DNA from: Acidaminobacter sp. JC074
GTDB lineage: Bacteria; Bacillota; Clostridia; Peptostreptococcales; Acidaminobacteraceae
Direction of reading: 5' to 3'
Assembly (NCBI RefSeq): GCF_022496765.1
Contig: NZ_VANV01000012.1
Span: 62,001 to 126,000 of the forward strand
DNA length: 64,000 bases
Shown piece by piece: positions 17,351 to 26,381 of the stretch. Every line of letters begins with the position of its first letter. Within the stretch, counting starts at the first letter, position 1. The notes under the pieces were generated by a model that saw nothing but the letters and a program-made list of their open reading frames with translations, was not told the DNA's origin and made no database searches. The position numbers and the translations under genes are program-made.

Positions 17351-19410
17351 GAATGAAAGTGTTTTTATTAATAACCACTTCCATACTGTTGATCTCTTTG
17401 ATCATCAGTTCTATTGTTATGCTTAAATCCAAGCAAACCTTTCATGATTTGGCCATTGAAGCAGTAAGAGAAACCGTTGTTACCCATGCAAAGAATTTTG
17501 ATGATCAACTGAACTTTGTAAAGAAAACAGCCCATAAGGTAGAAATCATCATTGAAAATCTTCTGGATATAAAAAGGTTGAATGAACCAGGTTATCTAGA
17601 AGAGTTTGAAGAAGAACTGGCACCACTTATCTACAGTCTTGCTGATGAAGGCAAGCTGACCAAATCAGCATATATCTTCTTTGATCCATCTTTAGATGGT
17701 CAGACCCATGATGTTTGGTATACCGACTTAGATGACAATGGTAACTTAATGAGGCAAGAAGAGTTTCCAATGTCCTTTTATGAGAACTTATCAGAAGGGG
17801 ATGAATGGTACAGTGAACCTAAAAGAACTTTAGAGCCTTATTGGACAAAACCTTATCATGGTAGTGTTGACTTTGACCAGCATGTGATTTACGTGTCTCA
17901 TACAAGACCGGTCGTCATAAACAATCAGTTTATAGGTGTCGCAGGCTCTGACTATCATTTTTCAACAATGATTGACGAAATCACAAAACTGGATATGTAC
18001 GACGGTTACGCTATTTTGATGAATGAGTATGGCGAAATCATTGTCCATCCAACAGAAGAAGTTGGTTCTAGTCTACTGAGAGATTTTGATGGTAGGTTTG
18101 AAGACATCACCCTTGAAATGATCAAGAAAGATAGAGGATATGTATCCTATAAGTGGCTCAATGATGAAGACAAGTTCATGGTCTTTGAAACTTTAGAAAA
18201 TGGTTGGAAATTTGCAGTGGCTGTTGAAGACAAGGCCATTACTTCATGGTATAGAGAGTTGCAAATTGTACTTGCTTTTATCACCTTTGGCATCATGGTT
18301 GTTGAACTCATTTTAGGTTATCATGTATCCAAGCAGATTACCCGTCCCATTGAGCATTTGGTCTCTCATGTGGAGGAAATATCTCTAGGCAACTATGAAG
18401 AGAGTTTACCTAGAAAGCTTTTAGATATGAAAGATGAAACAGGCTCTCTATCTAAAAGTGTAGAGTCTATGCGGATTGGTATTAGAAATAACTTAAATGA
18501 GATAAGAGCGCATCTAAGAAAGTTAGAGGATTTGGTATCAGAAAGAACCTTTTCTTTAATAGAAAATCATAAACACTTAGAAGAGGCGCTAGTTGAGAAT
18601 GACATACAAACCAAAGAGCTAAAAGATGTGAATGAAAAACTTGAGGCTCTGTTAAAAGAGATGCAAGAGGCTCAAAAGGCTTTAATTGAAACTGAAAAAA
18701 TTGCCTCAATGAATGCTGTGATGACCAGGATGGCCTATGAAATCTTCACGCCAATGGACAATTTTGAAAAGCTTTATAATAGACTCAATCAGCTTAGAAA
18801 TCACTTGGCTAAAAAGTATGACCAAGCTTCATTAACTAAAAGAGATCTGCTTGAGACCCTTATGGAGTTTGACGAGCAGTTTGTTGTCTTACTTGACTAC
18901 CTAGACCAGATGAGTGGCTTAGTTGAAAGCTTTAAGGCACTAGATCCTTATACGGATTCCATGACATCTAACTTTGAAATGGGTCATCTTGCTCATGTGG
19001 TCATAGATTCTATTATGTTCCCTTCTCACGTTGGTGTAGAGGTCTTGTGTCATGAACCCGTTCATGTTAATTTGGATGCGACCAAGATGTCATCAGTTTT
19101 ACATCATCTACTGGACAATGCTGCCAAACATGCCTTTAGTGGATTGTCTTCTGGTTTGGTGGTTGTAGACATTTTTATGAGGAACAATAAGCTTCACATC
19201 ACCGTTAAAGACAATGGGATAGGCATTGATAAAGACATACTTGATAATGTTCTTAGACCCATCTATCATGCAGAGCATACAAGTGGCTATGGCCTTATGA
19301 TTGCCTACAATTTGGTGGTCCAGTTTTTCGCAGGTTCTATAGACTGTCAGACTGACGAGAATTTTGGTAGTGAGTTTAGAATTTCTATAGCCCTTGATGA
19401 AAAAGTATGA
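17338..19410 (+). CDS. Cache-domain histidine-kinase-like protein 4, phosphoacceptor His replaced by Tyr
   Basis: Paralogue of 690 residues, starting 13 bases inside kinase 3. TM1 lies at about 8-29, the Cache-like domain at 30-300 (DVWYTDLDD, PYWTKPY, GVAGSDYHF), TM2 at about 309-328, then HAMP-like and coiled-coil regions (340-455). The H box reads RMAYEIFTPMDN, so Tyr467 occupies the place of the phosphoacceptor His; RMA and TP still match kinase 1. The ATPase domain retains LLDNAAKHA, DNGIGI and TSGYGL. It can probably bind ATP but not autophosphorylate in the usual way. The promoter of the alaS leader overlaps its stop codon. The reading frame is intact, so this is not a decayed gene. 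Confidence 0.85.
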   Translation: MRTIRMKVFLLITTSILLISLIISSIVMLKSKQTFHDLAIEAVRETVVTHAKNFDDQLNFVKKTAHKVEIIIENLLDIKRLNEPGYLEEFEEELAPLIYSLADEGKLTKSAYIFFDPSLDGQTHDVWYTDLDDNGNLMRQEEFPMSFYENLSEGDEWYSEPKRTLEPYWTKPYHGSVDFDQHVIYVSHTRPVVINNQFIGVAGSDYHFSTMIDEITKLDMYDGYAILMNEYGEIIVHPTEEVGSSLLRDFDGRFEDITLEMIKKDRGYVSYKWLNDEDKFMVFETLENGWKFAVAVEDKAITSWYRELQIVLAFITFGIMVVELILGYHVSKQITRPIEHLVSHVEEISLGNYEESLPRKLLDMKDETGSLSKSVESMRIGIRNNLNEIRAHLRKLEDLVSERTFSLIENHKHLEEALVENDIQTKELKDVNEKLEALLKEMQEAQKALIETEKIASMNAVMTRMAYEIFTPMDNFEKLYNRLNQLRNHLAKKYDQASLTKRDLLETLMEFDEQFVVLLDYLDQMSGLVESFKALDPYTDSMTSNFEMGHLAHVVIDSIMFPSHVGVEVLCHEPVHVNLDATKMSSVLHHLLDNAAKHAFSGLSSGLVVVDIFMRNNKLHITVKDNGIGIDKDILDNVLRPIYHAEHTSGYGLMIAYNLVVQFFAGSIDCQTDENFGSEFRISIALDEKV

Positions 19411-19416
19411 TATAAT
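19408..19416 (+). promoter_or_regulatory. Extended -10 promoter of the alaS leader
   Basis: TGATATAAT is a perfect extended -10 element. It overlaps the stop codon of kinase 4 and has no convincing -35 box. Transcription from here would begin near 19423 and include the whole T-box leader. Confidence 0.6.
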
Positions 19417-19429
19417 TATTTGAAGAAAA

Positions 19430-19633
19430 GACGAAGAAAGAGATAAGTAGTTCTTATACAGCGAGTTGTCGTAAGGTGAGAGATAACAAAGAATGAAGCT
19501 ACTCTGGAGTTGCAGTAAGAAATTACTGACGGTAACAGCCGTTATATGTAGGATGTATATCTAAAGTGATCGAAAGATAATTAGGGTGGTACCGCGGTTT
19601 TGTCGTCCCTATCATGTCACTTTAGTTTTTTTT
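19430..19633 (+). promoter_or_regulatory. T-box leader RNA (tRNA-Ala sensing) upstream of alaS
   Basis: The conserved T-box sequence AGGGTGGTACCGCG is at 19583-19596, with its pairing partner CGTCCCT at 19604-19610. Stem I features upstream include AGCGAG, then GGTGAGAG near 19475. GCT at 19498-19500, followed by A in a GAAGCTAC context, is the probable alanine specifier. CTAAAGTGA (19561-19569) and TCACTTTAG (19617-19625) pair and lead into eight Ts, forming the terminator. Uncharged tRNA-Ala should stabilise antitermination and raise alaS expression. Confidence 0.92.
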
Positions 19634-19650
19634 GTTTTTGAGGAGGCTAC

Positions 19651-22263
19651 ATGAAAATTACAGGATTGAATGAGATTAGACAATCTTTCTTAGATTTCTT
19701 TGAGTCTAAGGATCATTATGTTAGAAAAAGCTTTTCTCTTGTACCGCAAAGTGACAAGAGTTTACTTTTAATCAACGCGGGTATGGCACCCCTAAAGACT
19801 TATTTCACAGGTGAAGAAACACCACCAAACACAAAGATGGCTACCTGCCAAAGATGTATGCGTACAGCAGACTTAGATAATGTTGGTTACACATCAAGAC
19901 ATGCGACTTTCTTTGAAATGTTAGGTAACTTCTCTTTTGGTGATTACTTTAAAGTGGAATCACTTCAGTGGGGATGGGAGTACATTACAGAGGTGTTAGG
20001 TTTACCTGTTGATAATTTATGGGCAACGGTTTACTTAACAGACGATGAAGCTTATGACATTTGGAAAGATGTTATTGGTATAGATGAAAACAGAATTGTA
20101 AGACTGGGTAAAGAAGATAACTTCTGGGAAAAAGGTACAGGCCCTTGTGGTCCATGTTCTGAAATATACTACGACAGAGGTCCTAAGTATGGCTGTGACA
20201 ACCCTGATTGTAAGCCAGGTTGTGAATGTGACCGTTTTGTAGAATTCTGGAACCATGTATTTACGCAGTTTGATAAAGATGAACAAGGCAACTACAACGA
20301 TCTTGCTAATCCAAATATTGATACAGGTATGGGTCTTGAGAGAATTGCTTGTATCATGCAAGATGTAGAGTCTATTTTTGAAATTGACACATTAAAGCAT
20401 GTGTTGGATGCAGTTGTTGCTAAGGCAGGTATTGTTTACAATGCTGATAAGAAGCAATCTGTATCAGTTAAAATCATTACTGACCATGTAAGAGCCGTAA
20501 CCTTTATGGTACTTGATGGCGTTATGCCAAACAATGAAGGTCGTGGCTACGTCTTAAGAAAGATCTTAAGAAGAGCATACAGACATGGTAAGTTATTAGG
20601 TATTGAAGGTATCTTCTTAAATGAACTAGTGGATACTGTTATAGAGGTTTCTAAAGAAGCTTATCCTGAGTTGGTTGAAAAGAAAGATTACATCAAGAAA
20701 GTTATTGCGCTTGAAGAAGAAAGATTCCAACAAACAATCAACCAAGGTCTTGATATCTTAAAATCTTATGTAAGTGAACTAGAAGGTCAGGTACTTTCAG
20801 GTGATAAGGCATTTAAACTTTATGATACTTACGGTTTCCCAATTGACTTAACGAAAGAGATTTTAGCTGAAGACAACTTAACTGTAGATGAAGAAGCTTT
20901 CAATGAAGAAATGAAAAAGCAAAAAGAGCGTGCTAGAGCGGCACGTGGTGACCAGTCTGCTTGGGAGAAAAATGCATTAGCAGATACTGATATCCCTGCA
21001 ACTGAATTCAAGGGTTATAGCTCTCTTGATGGTCATGGTAAAATTATGGCAATTGTTTCTGAAGGTGAACTTGTAGACTCAATTGGTGAAAATACAAAAG
21101 CAGAACTTGTACTGGACCAAACGACTTTCTATGCAGAGTCTGGTGGTCAAGTAGGTGATCTTGGTGAAATCGTGACTCATGATGGTATCTTTGTTGTAAC
21201 GGATACTCAAAAGGCTATCATGGACAGGGTGACGCATAAGGGTTATGTTAAGACTGGTTTGATTCAGGTCGGCGTAGATGCTAAAACTGAAGTAGATGAG
21301 GCTGTAAGAATGGCTTCGGCTAGAAACCATACGGCAACCCACATCCTTCACAAGGTCTTAAAAGAAACTTTAGGTGACCATGTAGAGCAGAAGGGGTCTT
21401 TGGTAGAGCCTTCTAAACTACGTTTTGACTTCTCGCACTTTGAAGGTATTGATTTTAAGGTGATCCAGTCTATAGAAGAAGAAGTTAATAAAAGATTATT
21501 TGAAGCACTTCCAGTAAACACTGAAGAGCTTGCTATAGCAGATGCTAAAGCAAAGGGTGCTACTGCACTCTTTGGTGAAAAATATGGCGATACAGTTAGA
21601 GTAGTTACAGTAGGTGACTTCTCGATGGAACTTTGTGGTGGTACACATGTTTCTAATGCCTCTCAAATTGGCTTATTTAAAATCTTATCTGAGTCAGGTA
21701 TTGCAGCAGGCGTTAGACGTATAGAAGCCATTACTGGTTCTGAGGTATTTAACTACCTAAGCCATGTGGAAGATAAAATGAAGCATGTTTCTGCACTTGT
21801 AAAAGGTACTATGGAAGATGTGGATACCAAGGTAGAATCTCTAGCAAATGAAGTGAAGTCTCTTCAGAAAGAGATTGAAAAGATGAAGTCAAAGGCAGCG
21901 GCTTCAGGCTTGGATGATATCATTTCTTCTGCAAAAGAAATCTCAGGTATCAAGGTCGTGACAGCTAAGTTAGCTGGCGTACAGCCAAATAACTTAAGAG
22001 AGCTTGCAGATAAGATTTCAAATAAAGTAGATGGTGTTATTGTACTGGCTTCAGACAATAGCGAAAAAGTAGCACTGCTTGCTATGGCGTCAGAGTCAGC
22101 AATTGCTAAAGGTGCTCACGCTGGTAACATCATTAAAGAAGTAGCTAAAATCACTGGCGGTGGCGGTGGTGGCCGTCCTAATATGGCTCAGGCAGGCGGT
22201 AAAGATGCTTCTAAGATTGAAGAGGCTCTTTCTAGGGTATTAACAATTATAGACGAATTATAA
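19651..22263 (+). CDS. alaS: Alanyl-tRNA synthetase
   Basis: Charges tRNA-Ala. The 870-residue length is normal. The class II catalytic domain is at the N-terminus (motifs around TCQRCMRT and FFEMLGNFSFGDY). The editing domain carries the zinc or active-site ligands H560 and H564 in HTATH and C662 and H666 in CGGTH. The C-terminal C-Ala domain ends with the glycine-rich TGGGGGGRP. ATG 19651 follows GAGGAGGC. Expression is controlled by the T-box leader just upstream. An AlaS-ireB-ruvX order is common in clostridia. Confidence 0.98.
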   Translation: MKITGLNEIRQSFLDFFESKDHYVRKSFSLVPQSDKSLLLINAGMAPLKTYFTGEETPPNTKMATCQRCMRTADLDNVGYTSRHATFFEMLGNFSFGDYFKVESLQWGWEYITEVLGLPVDNLWATVYLTDDEAYDIWKDVIGIDENRIVRLGKEDNFWEKGTGPCGPCSEIYYDRGPKYGCDNPDCKPGCECDRFVEFWNHVFTQFDKDEQGNYNDLANPNIDTGMGLERIACIMQDVESIFEIDTLKHVLDAVVAKAGIVYNADKKQSVSVKIITDHVRAVTFMVLDGVMPNNEGRGYVLRKILRRAYRHGKLLGIEGIFLNELVDTVIEVSKEAYPELVEKKDYIKKVIALEEERFQQTINQGLDILKSYVSELEGQVLSGDKAFKLYDTYGFPIDLTKEILAEDNLTVDEEAFNEEMKKQKERARAARGDQSAWEKNALADTDIPATEFKGYSSLDGHGKIMAIVSEGELVDSIGENTKAELVLDQTTFYAESGGQVGDLGEIVTHDGIFVVTDTQKAIMDRVTHKGYVKTGLIQVGVDAKTEVDEAVRMASARNHTATHILHKVLKETLGDHVEQKGSLVEPSKLRFDFSHFEGIDFKVIQSIEEEVNKRLFEALPVNTEELAIADAKAKGATALFGEKYGDTVRVVTVGDFSMELCGGTHVSNASQIGLFKILSESGIAAGVRRIEAITGSEVFNYLSHVEDKMKHVSALVKGTMEDVDTKVESLANEVKSLQKEIEKMKSKAAASGLDDIISSAKEISGIKVVTAKLAGVQPNNLRELADKISNKVDGVIVLASDNSEKVALLAMASESAIAKGAHAGNIIKEVAKITGGGGGGRPNMAQAGGKDASKIEEALSRVLTIIDEL

Positions 22264-22302
22264 AATAAATGATTTTTGTTAAATAAAACACGACAAATCA
22301 TG

Positions 22303-22308
22303 TATAAT
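22303..22308 (+). promoter_or_regulatory. -10 box upstream of ireB
   Basis: TATAAT lies 30 bases before the ireB start. TTAAAT at 22279-22284 is the only -35 candidate with near-normal (18-base) spacing and is weak. Read-through from alaS is also possible because no terminator is visible between them. Confidence 0.4.
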
Positions 22309-22337
22309 AGTATTAGATATAAGATTGGAGTGGTGAG

Positions 22338-22589
22338 ATGAGTAAGTTAGATGCAACAATGAAATTTGATTTTGACGCGGAACTAAAAGAAGAAGTAAAA
22401 GATATTCTAACAAGCGTACAAAAATCTTTAGTGGAAAAGGGATATAATCCTGTGAATCAAATGGTTGGCTATTTATTAAGTGGTGATCCTACTTATATCA
22501 CGAGTTATAACAATGCTAGACAATTGATGAAAAAAGTAGAACGTGATGAAATCATCGAGGTTCTATTAAAAGCGTATTTAGAGGGTTAA
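22338..22589 (+). CDS. ireB: IreB family regulatory phosphoprotein (UPF0297)
   Basis: The 83-residue protein matches the IreB/UPF0297 family, including QKSLVEKGYNPVNQMVGYLLSGDPTYITSYNNAR split over residues 28-61. In Enterococcus the family is a substrate of the PASTA kinase IreK and affects cephalosporin resistance; the N-terminal threonine near the T-x-x-F motif (T7) fits the phosphorylated site. Its role here is inferred from that. The stop and the next start share one base (TAATG), so it is the first gene of a coupled operon. Confidence 0.92.
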   Translation: MSKLDATMKFDFDAELKEEVKDILTSVQKSLVEKGYNPVNQMVGYLLSGDPTYITSYNNARQLMKKVERDEIIEVLLKAYLEG

Positions 22590-23530
22590 TGATTTACAAT
22601 GAATTAGGGAAGACGGGGATTAAGGTTTCAAAGCTTTGCTTTGGAGGCTTAACCGTCGGTCCTTTACAAAAGAACAAGACACCGAGTGAGGGTGGTAAGA
22701 TCATTCGTTATGCCTTTGATCAAGGTGTCAACTTTATTGATACAGCCCAGCTGTATCATACTTATGAACACATAAAATCAGCTATGCTAGGTCTTAGGCG
22801 AGAGGATATTGTCATCTCGTCTAAGTCTTATGCATATGATGAAAAGACAGCTCTTTCTAGTGTGTATGAAGCCCTTGAAAAATTGGGGACGGAATATATA
22901 GATATTTTCATGTTACATGAACAAGAAAGTGAACACACCATAAGAGGACATTTTGAAGCTTTGGAGACCTTTCTTAAATTAAAAGAAAAAGGCATTATCA
23001 GGGCAGTTGGTCTGTCTACACATGCTGTAGCTGGTGTAGAAGCGGCCATAAAATATTCAAATGAAATTGAAGTCATCCATCCTATACTCAATGTATCGGG
23101 TTTAGGTATCACAGATGGGACTAGAGATGATATGTTAGAAGCCATTTCAAATTACAATGGTGGTATCTACTCTATGAAACCCTTAGGTGGCGGACACCTA
23201 TTAAATAGAGTGGAAGAGTCTTTTGACTTTATCCTAAAACAAAAGGTGGATGCTGTTGCAGTAGGCATGCAAAACTTTGATGAAGTTGATTATAATATAA
23301 AAAGATTTACTGAAGAAATGATAAGCGATGATTTGAAAAATCGTTTAAGAACACAAGTAAGAAAGTTGCATATAGCTGACTGGTGTACAGGATGCTTTAA
23401 ATGCGTAGAAAGATGTGGGCAAAAGGCCCTGTTAAAGGGTGAGGGTAGACCGATAATCTTACAAGACAAGTGTGTCAAGTGTGGTTATTGTGGCAGTGTT
23501 TGTCCTGAGTTTTGCATAAAGGTAGTTTGA
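22589..23530 (+). CDS. Aldo/keto reductase fused to a 2[4Fe-4S] ferredoxin-like domain
   Basis: The protein has 313 residues. The N-terminal TIM barrel (1-250) carries the aldo/keto reductase tetrad D51, Y56, K79 and H110. A C-terminal ferredoxin domain has C266, C269, C272 and C276 and C295, C298, C301 and C305, two sets of CxxCxxCxxxC, with an extra C309. Electron flow between NAD(P)H and an iron-sulfur partner is inferred; the substrate is unknown. It is translationally coupled on both sides (TAATG with ireB, TGATG with ruvX). Fusions of this kind are known in anaerobes. Confidence 0.9.
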   Translation: MIYNELGKTGIKVSKLCFGGLTVGPLQKNKTPSEGGKIIRYAFDQGVNFIDTAQLYHTYEHIKSAMLGLRREDIVISSKSYAYDEKTALSSVYEALEKLGTEYIDIFMLHEQESEHTIRGHFEALETFLKLKEKGIIRAVGLSTHAVAGVEAAIKYSNEIEVIHPILNVSGLGITDGTRDDMLEAISNYNGGIYSMKPLGGGHLLNRVEESFDFILKQKVDAVAVGMQNFDEVDYNIKRFTEEMISDDLKNRLRTQVRKLHIADWCTGCFKCVERCGQKALLKGEGRPIILQDKCVKCGYCGSVCPEFCIKVV

Positions 23531-23970
23531 TGAATAAAATAATGGGTTTAGATGTTGGCGATAAGACAATTGGAGTTGCCATAAGTGACGCACTTTTAAT
23601 GACGGCTCAGGGTCGTACAACCATTAGAAGAGAATCAATTAAAAAAGACATTGACCAGTTGCTGGATTTTATAGTGACTGATCACATAAATATAATTGTT
23701 GTGGGGTTACCAAAGAATATGAACAATACCATTGGGCCTCAGGCAGAAAAAACTTTGGACTTTGTTAAGAAGCTTCAAAAGAAGATTAAATATAGCGATC
23801 GTTTGGAAAATCGTGAAATTGAAGTTGTTATGTGGGATGAAAGACTGACCTCTGTTGCTGCGGAACGCTCCATGTTAGAAGCAGATATGAGTAGAAAGAA
23901 GAGAAAGAAAATCATCGATAAGCTTGCAGCGGTATATATTTTACAAGGTTATCTAGACAGCAGAAGGTAG
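23530..23970 (+). CDS. ruvX: Putative Holliday junction resolvase / 16S pre-rRNA nuclease YqgF
   Basis: The 146-residue protein has the RNase H-like fold of the YqgF family. [15 protein letters not shown] contains catalytic D8, [11 protein letters not shown] is the conserved middle motif and WDERLTS the third. In Escherichia coli it matures the 5' end of 16S rRNA, and a Holliday junction activity has been proposed. ATG 23530 shares a base with the preceding stop (TGATG). An in-frame TTG at 23512 would lie inside the upstream gene and is not needed. The order ireB-(AKR)-ruvX-DUF1292 is conserved in Firmicutes. Confidence 0.93.
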   Translation: MNKIMGLDVGDKTIGVAISDALLMTAQGRTTIRRESIKKDIDQLLDFIVTDHINIIVVGLPKNMNNTIGPQAEKTLDFVKKLQKKIKYSDRLENREIEVVMWDERLTSVAAERSMLEADMSRKKRKKIIDKLAAVYILQGYLDSRR

Positions 23971-23976
23971 GTTATT

Positions 23977-24228
23977 ATGGACGAAAATATTATTGTATTA
24001 TTGGATGAAAATGGCGATGAAATAGCATTTGAGATTATAGCGGACTTTGAAGTAAATGATCAAGAGTATGCAATTTTAACACCTGTAGATGAAGATGACG
24101 ATTCAGCACTTATTTTTAAGGTAGTAGACCAAGGTGACGATGAGCCGGTACTTGAGTACTTATCAGATGAAGATGAGTTTGATTTTGTGGCAAAAGCTTA
24201 CGAAGAGTTGATGGATGAAGAGGATTAA
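23977..24228 (+). CDS. DUF1292 family small acidic protein (YrzB-like)
   Basis: The 83-residue, strongly acidic protein matches DUF1292: I-x-L-x-DE-x-G-x-E at the start, then a YAILTPVDE stretch and a C-terminal FDFVAKAYEELMDEE. Its function is unknown, but it is consistently found after ruvX in Firmicutes. It is 6 bases from ruvX and 3 from fur, clearly in the same operon. Confidence 0.88.
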   Translation: MDENIIVLLDENGDEIAFEIIADFEVNDQEYAILTPVDEDDDSALIFKVVDQGDDEPVLEYLSDEDEFDFVAKAYEELMDEED

Positions 24229-24231
24229 GAT

Positions 24232-24672
24232 ATGGAAATGACTGCAGTTAATGAAAAACTGAAGAAAAAAGGATATAAGTTTACACCTCAGAGAAAGGCT
24301 ATATTAGAAGTCGTTTCTGATAGCGTTGGACAACATTTGTCGTCTGAAGAAATCTATGACTTGGTAAAGGTAAAAAATCCTGAAATTGGTTTGGCAACTG
24401 TGTATAGAACAGTTCAGCTTTTAGTGGAACTGGATATCCTATCAAAACTCAACCTAGATGATGGTTTCGTAAGATATGAAATGAACGACCATGATGGTAA
24501 TGAACATCACCATCACCATTTAATATGCTCACAATGTGGACGCATTGATGAGGTAAAAGAAGATTTATTGGAAAGTATAGAAAAAGAAATCGAAATGAAA
24601 TACGAATTTCAAATTAGAGATCATAAACTGAAGTTTTTTGGTTTATGTAAGTCTTGTAAAGAAAACCTATAA
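24232..24672 (+). CDS. fur: Fur family metal-dependent repressor
   Basis: Ferric uptake-type regulator of 146 residues. A winged-helix DNA-binding domain (1-85; FTPQRKAILEVV, ATVYRTVQLL) is followed by a dimerisation domain. A run of five histidines at 92-96 supplies regulatory metal ligands, and C99/C102 with C139/C142 form the structural zinc site. The subgroup (Fur, PerR or Zur) cannot be fixed by eye; the two CxxC pairs fit all three. ATG 24232 is 7 bases behind GAAGAGGA; ATG 24238 is a less well spaced alternative. A terminator hairpin spans its stop. Confidence 0.88.
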   Translation: MEMTAVNEKLKKKGYKFTPQRKAILEVVSDSVGQHLSSEEIYDLVKVKNPEIGLATVYRTVQLLVELDILSKLNLDDGFVRYEMNDHDGNEHHHHHLICSQCGRIDEVKEDLLESIEKEIEMKYEFQIRDHKLKFFGLCKSCKENL

Positions 24673-24689
24673 TTCTATAGGTGTTTTTT
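24665..24689 (+). terminator. Terminator or attenuator between fur and rnjA
   Basis: ACCTATA (24665-24671) pairs with TATAGGT (24676-24682) around ATTC and is followed by GTTTTTT. The stem is 7 bp and AT-rich, so partial read-through into rnjA is likely. Confidence 0.55.
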
Positions 24690-24707
24690 ACGGTTAGGAA
24701 GGTAAAA

Positions 24708-26369
24708 ATGAGTAAAAAATTAAAAGTTATACCCTTAGGTGGGTTAAATGAAATCGGTAAAAATATGACCGTTTTCGAATATGACGATGAAATAGTCATC
24801 GTCGATTGCGGTTTGTCGTTTCCTGACGACGAAATGTTAGGTATAGATGTTGTTATTCCAGATTTTACGTATCTGAAGAAAAATCAACATAAGATAAAAG
24901 GAATTTTTATTACCCATGGTCATGAGGACCATATTGGTGCCATTCCTTATTTCTTAAAGCAGTTCGAAGCACCAATTTACGGTTACAAATTAACACTTGG
25001 TCTTGTACAGCTTAAGTTAGAAGAACATGGTTTAATGGATAGAACAACTTTAAATGTTGTAAAACCAAGAGATGTTATTAAAACGAATCATTTCTCAGTA
25101 GAGTTTATCAGAGTATCTCACTCTATTCCAGATGCTTCCGCTCTACACATCAAAACGCCTTATGGTTCAATTGTTCATACAGGTGACTTTAAAATCGATT
25201 ACAATCCAATCGATAGTGAAATGATCGACTTAAATAGATTTGCAGAGCTTGGAAGAGAAGGCGTGCTTTTACTTCTAGCAGACTCAACAAATGTGGATAG
25301 AAAAGGTTACACCATGAGTGAATCGACGGTTGGTGCATCGTTTGATGATATATTCCACAACAACCAGGATAAGAGAATCTTTGTAGCATCATTTGCATCC
25401 AATGTTCATAGAATTCAGCAGGTTGTACATTCTTGTTATGCTTATAACAGAAAGTTGGCATTCTCAGGAAGATCAATGGTCAATGTATCAAAACTTGCTA
25501 TGGAACTAGGTTATTTAAAGGTACCAGATGGTATGATCATTGAGTTAAATGAAATTGATAAGTATCCAGACAATGAAATTGTTATTGCAACAACTGGATC
25601 CCAAGGTGAGCCAATGGCTGCACTTTCTAGAATGGCCAATTCTGAACACAGACAATTACAACTTCGTCAGGGAGACTTGGTAGTATTTTCTTCATCACCG
25701 ATTCCAGGTAATGAAAAGTCTGTTAAACGTGTGATTGATAAGATTCTTAAGCTTGGTACAAGTGTTATTTATGAATCACTTGCTGATATTCATGTATCTG
25801 GCCATGCCAAAGAAGAAGAACTTAAACTCATGCATTCTTTGGTAAAACCAAAATATTTTGCACCAGTTCACGGTGAGTATACACATCTTTCTCACCATGC
25901 ATTTTTAGCGGAATCTTTAGGAAAATCATCAAGTGATGTTTTTATCATGGAAAATGGTCATGGTATAGAGATTGACAAGGACGGTGCAAGATATACCAAG
26001 AAGGTACCATCAGGCCGTACTTTAATAGATGGTCTAGGTGTTGGTGATGTTGGTAATATCGTTTTAAGAGACAGAAGAATCCTATCTCAAGACGGTTTAA
26101 TGATTGTTGTACTTGCAATTGAAAAAGAGTCTGGTAAAATAGTCTCTGGTCCTGATATTATTTCAAGAGGTTTCGTCTATGTAAGAGAAGCTGAGACATT
26201 GATGTCAGATGCCAAATCAGTTTTAACACATGCGCTTTATGAGTTAGAAAAAGATGGTGTAAGAGAGTGGTCTTCAATTAAGTCCACTGTAAGAGATACA
26301 TTAAGAACATTCTTATACCAAGAAACTAGAAGAAGTCCGATGATTTTACCAATCATTATGGAAGTATAG
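24708..26369 (+). CDS. rnjA: Ribonuclease J
   Basis: Metallo-beta-lactamase fold RNase with 5'-3' exonuclease and endonuclease activity, central to mRNA decay in Firmicutes. The 553 residues are the normal length. GGLNEIGKNM lies at the N-terminus and the metal-binding motif HGHEDH at 70-75. A beta-CASP region with ATTGSQGEPMAALSRMA and a C-terminal domain ending RRSPMILPIIMEV follow. ATG 24708 is chosen because AGGAAGGT at 24697-24704 precedes it; an in-frame GTG at 24681 is inside the terminator hairpin. Confidence 0.96.
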   Translation: MSKKLKVIPLGGLNEIGKNMTVFEYDDEIVIVDCGLSFPDDEMLGIDVVIPDFTYLKKNQHKIKGIFITHGHEDHIGAIPYFLKQFEAPIYGYKLTLGLVQLKLEEHGLMDRTTLNVVKPRDVIKTNHFSVEFIRVSHSIPDASALHIKTPYGSIVHTGDFKIDYNPIDSEMIDLNRFAELGREGVLLLLADSTNVDRKGYTMSESTVGASFDDIFHNNQDKRIFVASFASNVHRIQQVVHSCYAYNRKLAFSGRSMVNVSKLAMELGYLKVPDGMIIELNEIDKYPDNEIVIATTGSQGEPMAALSRMANSEHRQLQLRQGDLVVFSSSPIPGNEKSVKRVIDKILKLGTSVIYESLADIHVSGHAKEEELKLMHSLVKPKYFAPVHGEYTHLSHHAFLAESLGKSSSDVFIMENGHGIEIDKDGARYTKKVPSGRTLIDGLGVGDVGNIVLRDRRILSQDGLMIVVLAIEKESGKIVSGPDIISRGFVYVREAETLMSDAKSVLTHALYELEKDGVREWSSIKSTVRDTLRTFLYQETRRSPMILPIIMEV

Positions 26370-26381
26370 AAGGAGGATATT

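Noticed and set aside
15368..19410. Kinases 3 and 4 as pseudogenes
   Set aside because: Both frames are uninterrupted over 660-690 codons, keep ATP-binding motifs and overlap their neighbours precisely. Only the H box is changed.
24508..24522. His-tag-like run of five histidines in the Fur-family protein
   Set aside because: A His-rich stretch just before the first CxxC is normal for metal binding in Fur proteins and is not an engineered tag.
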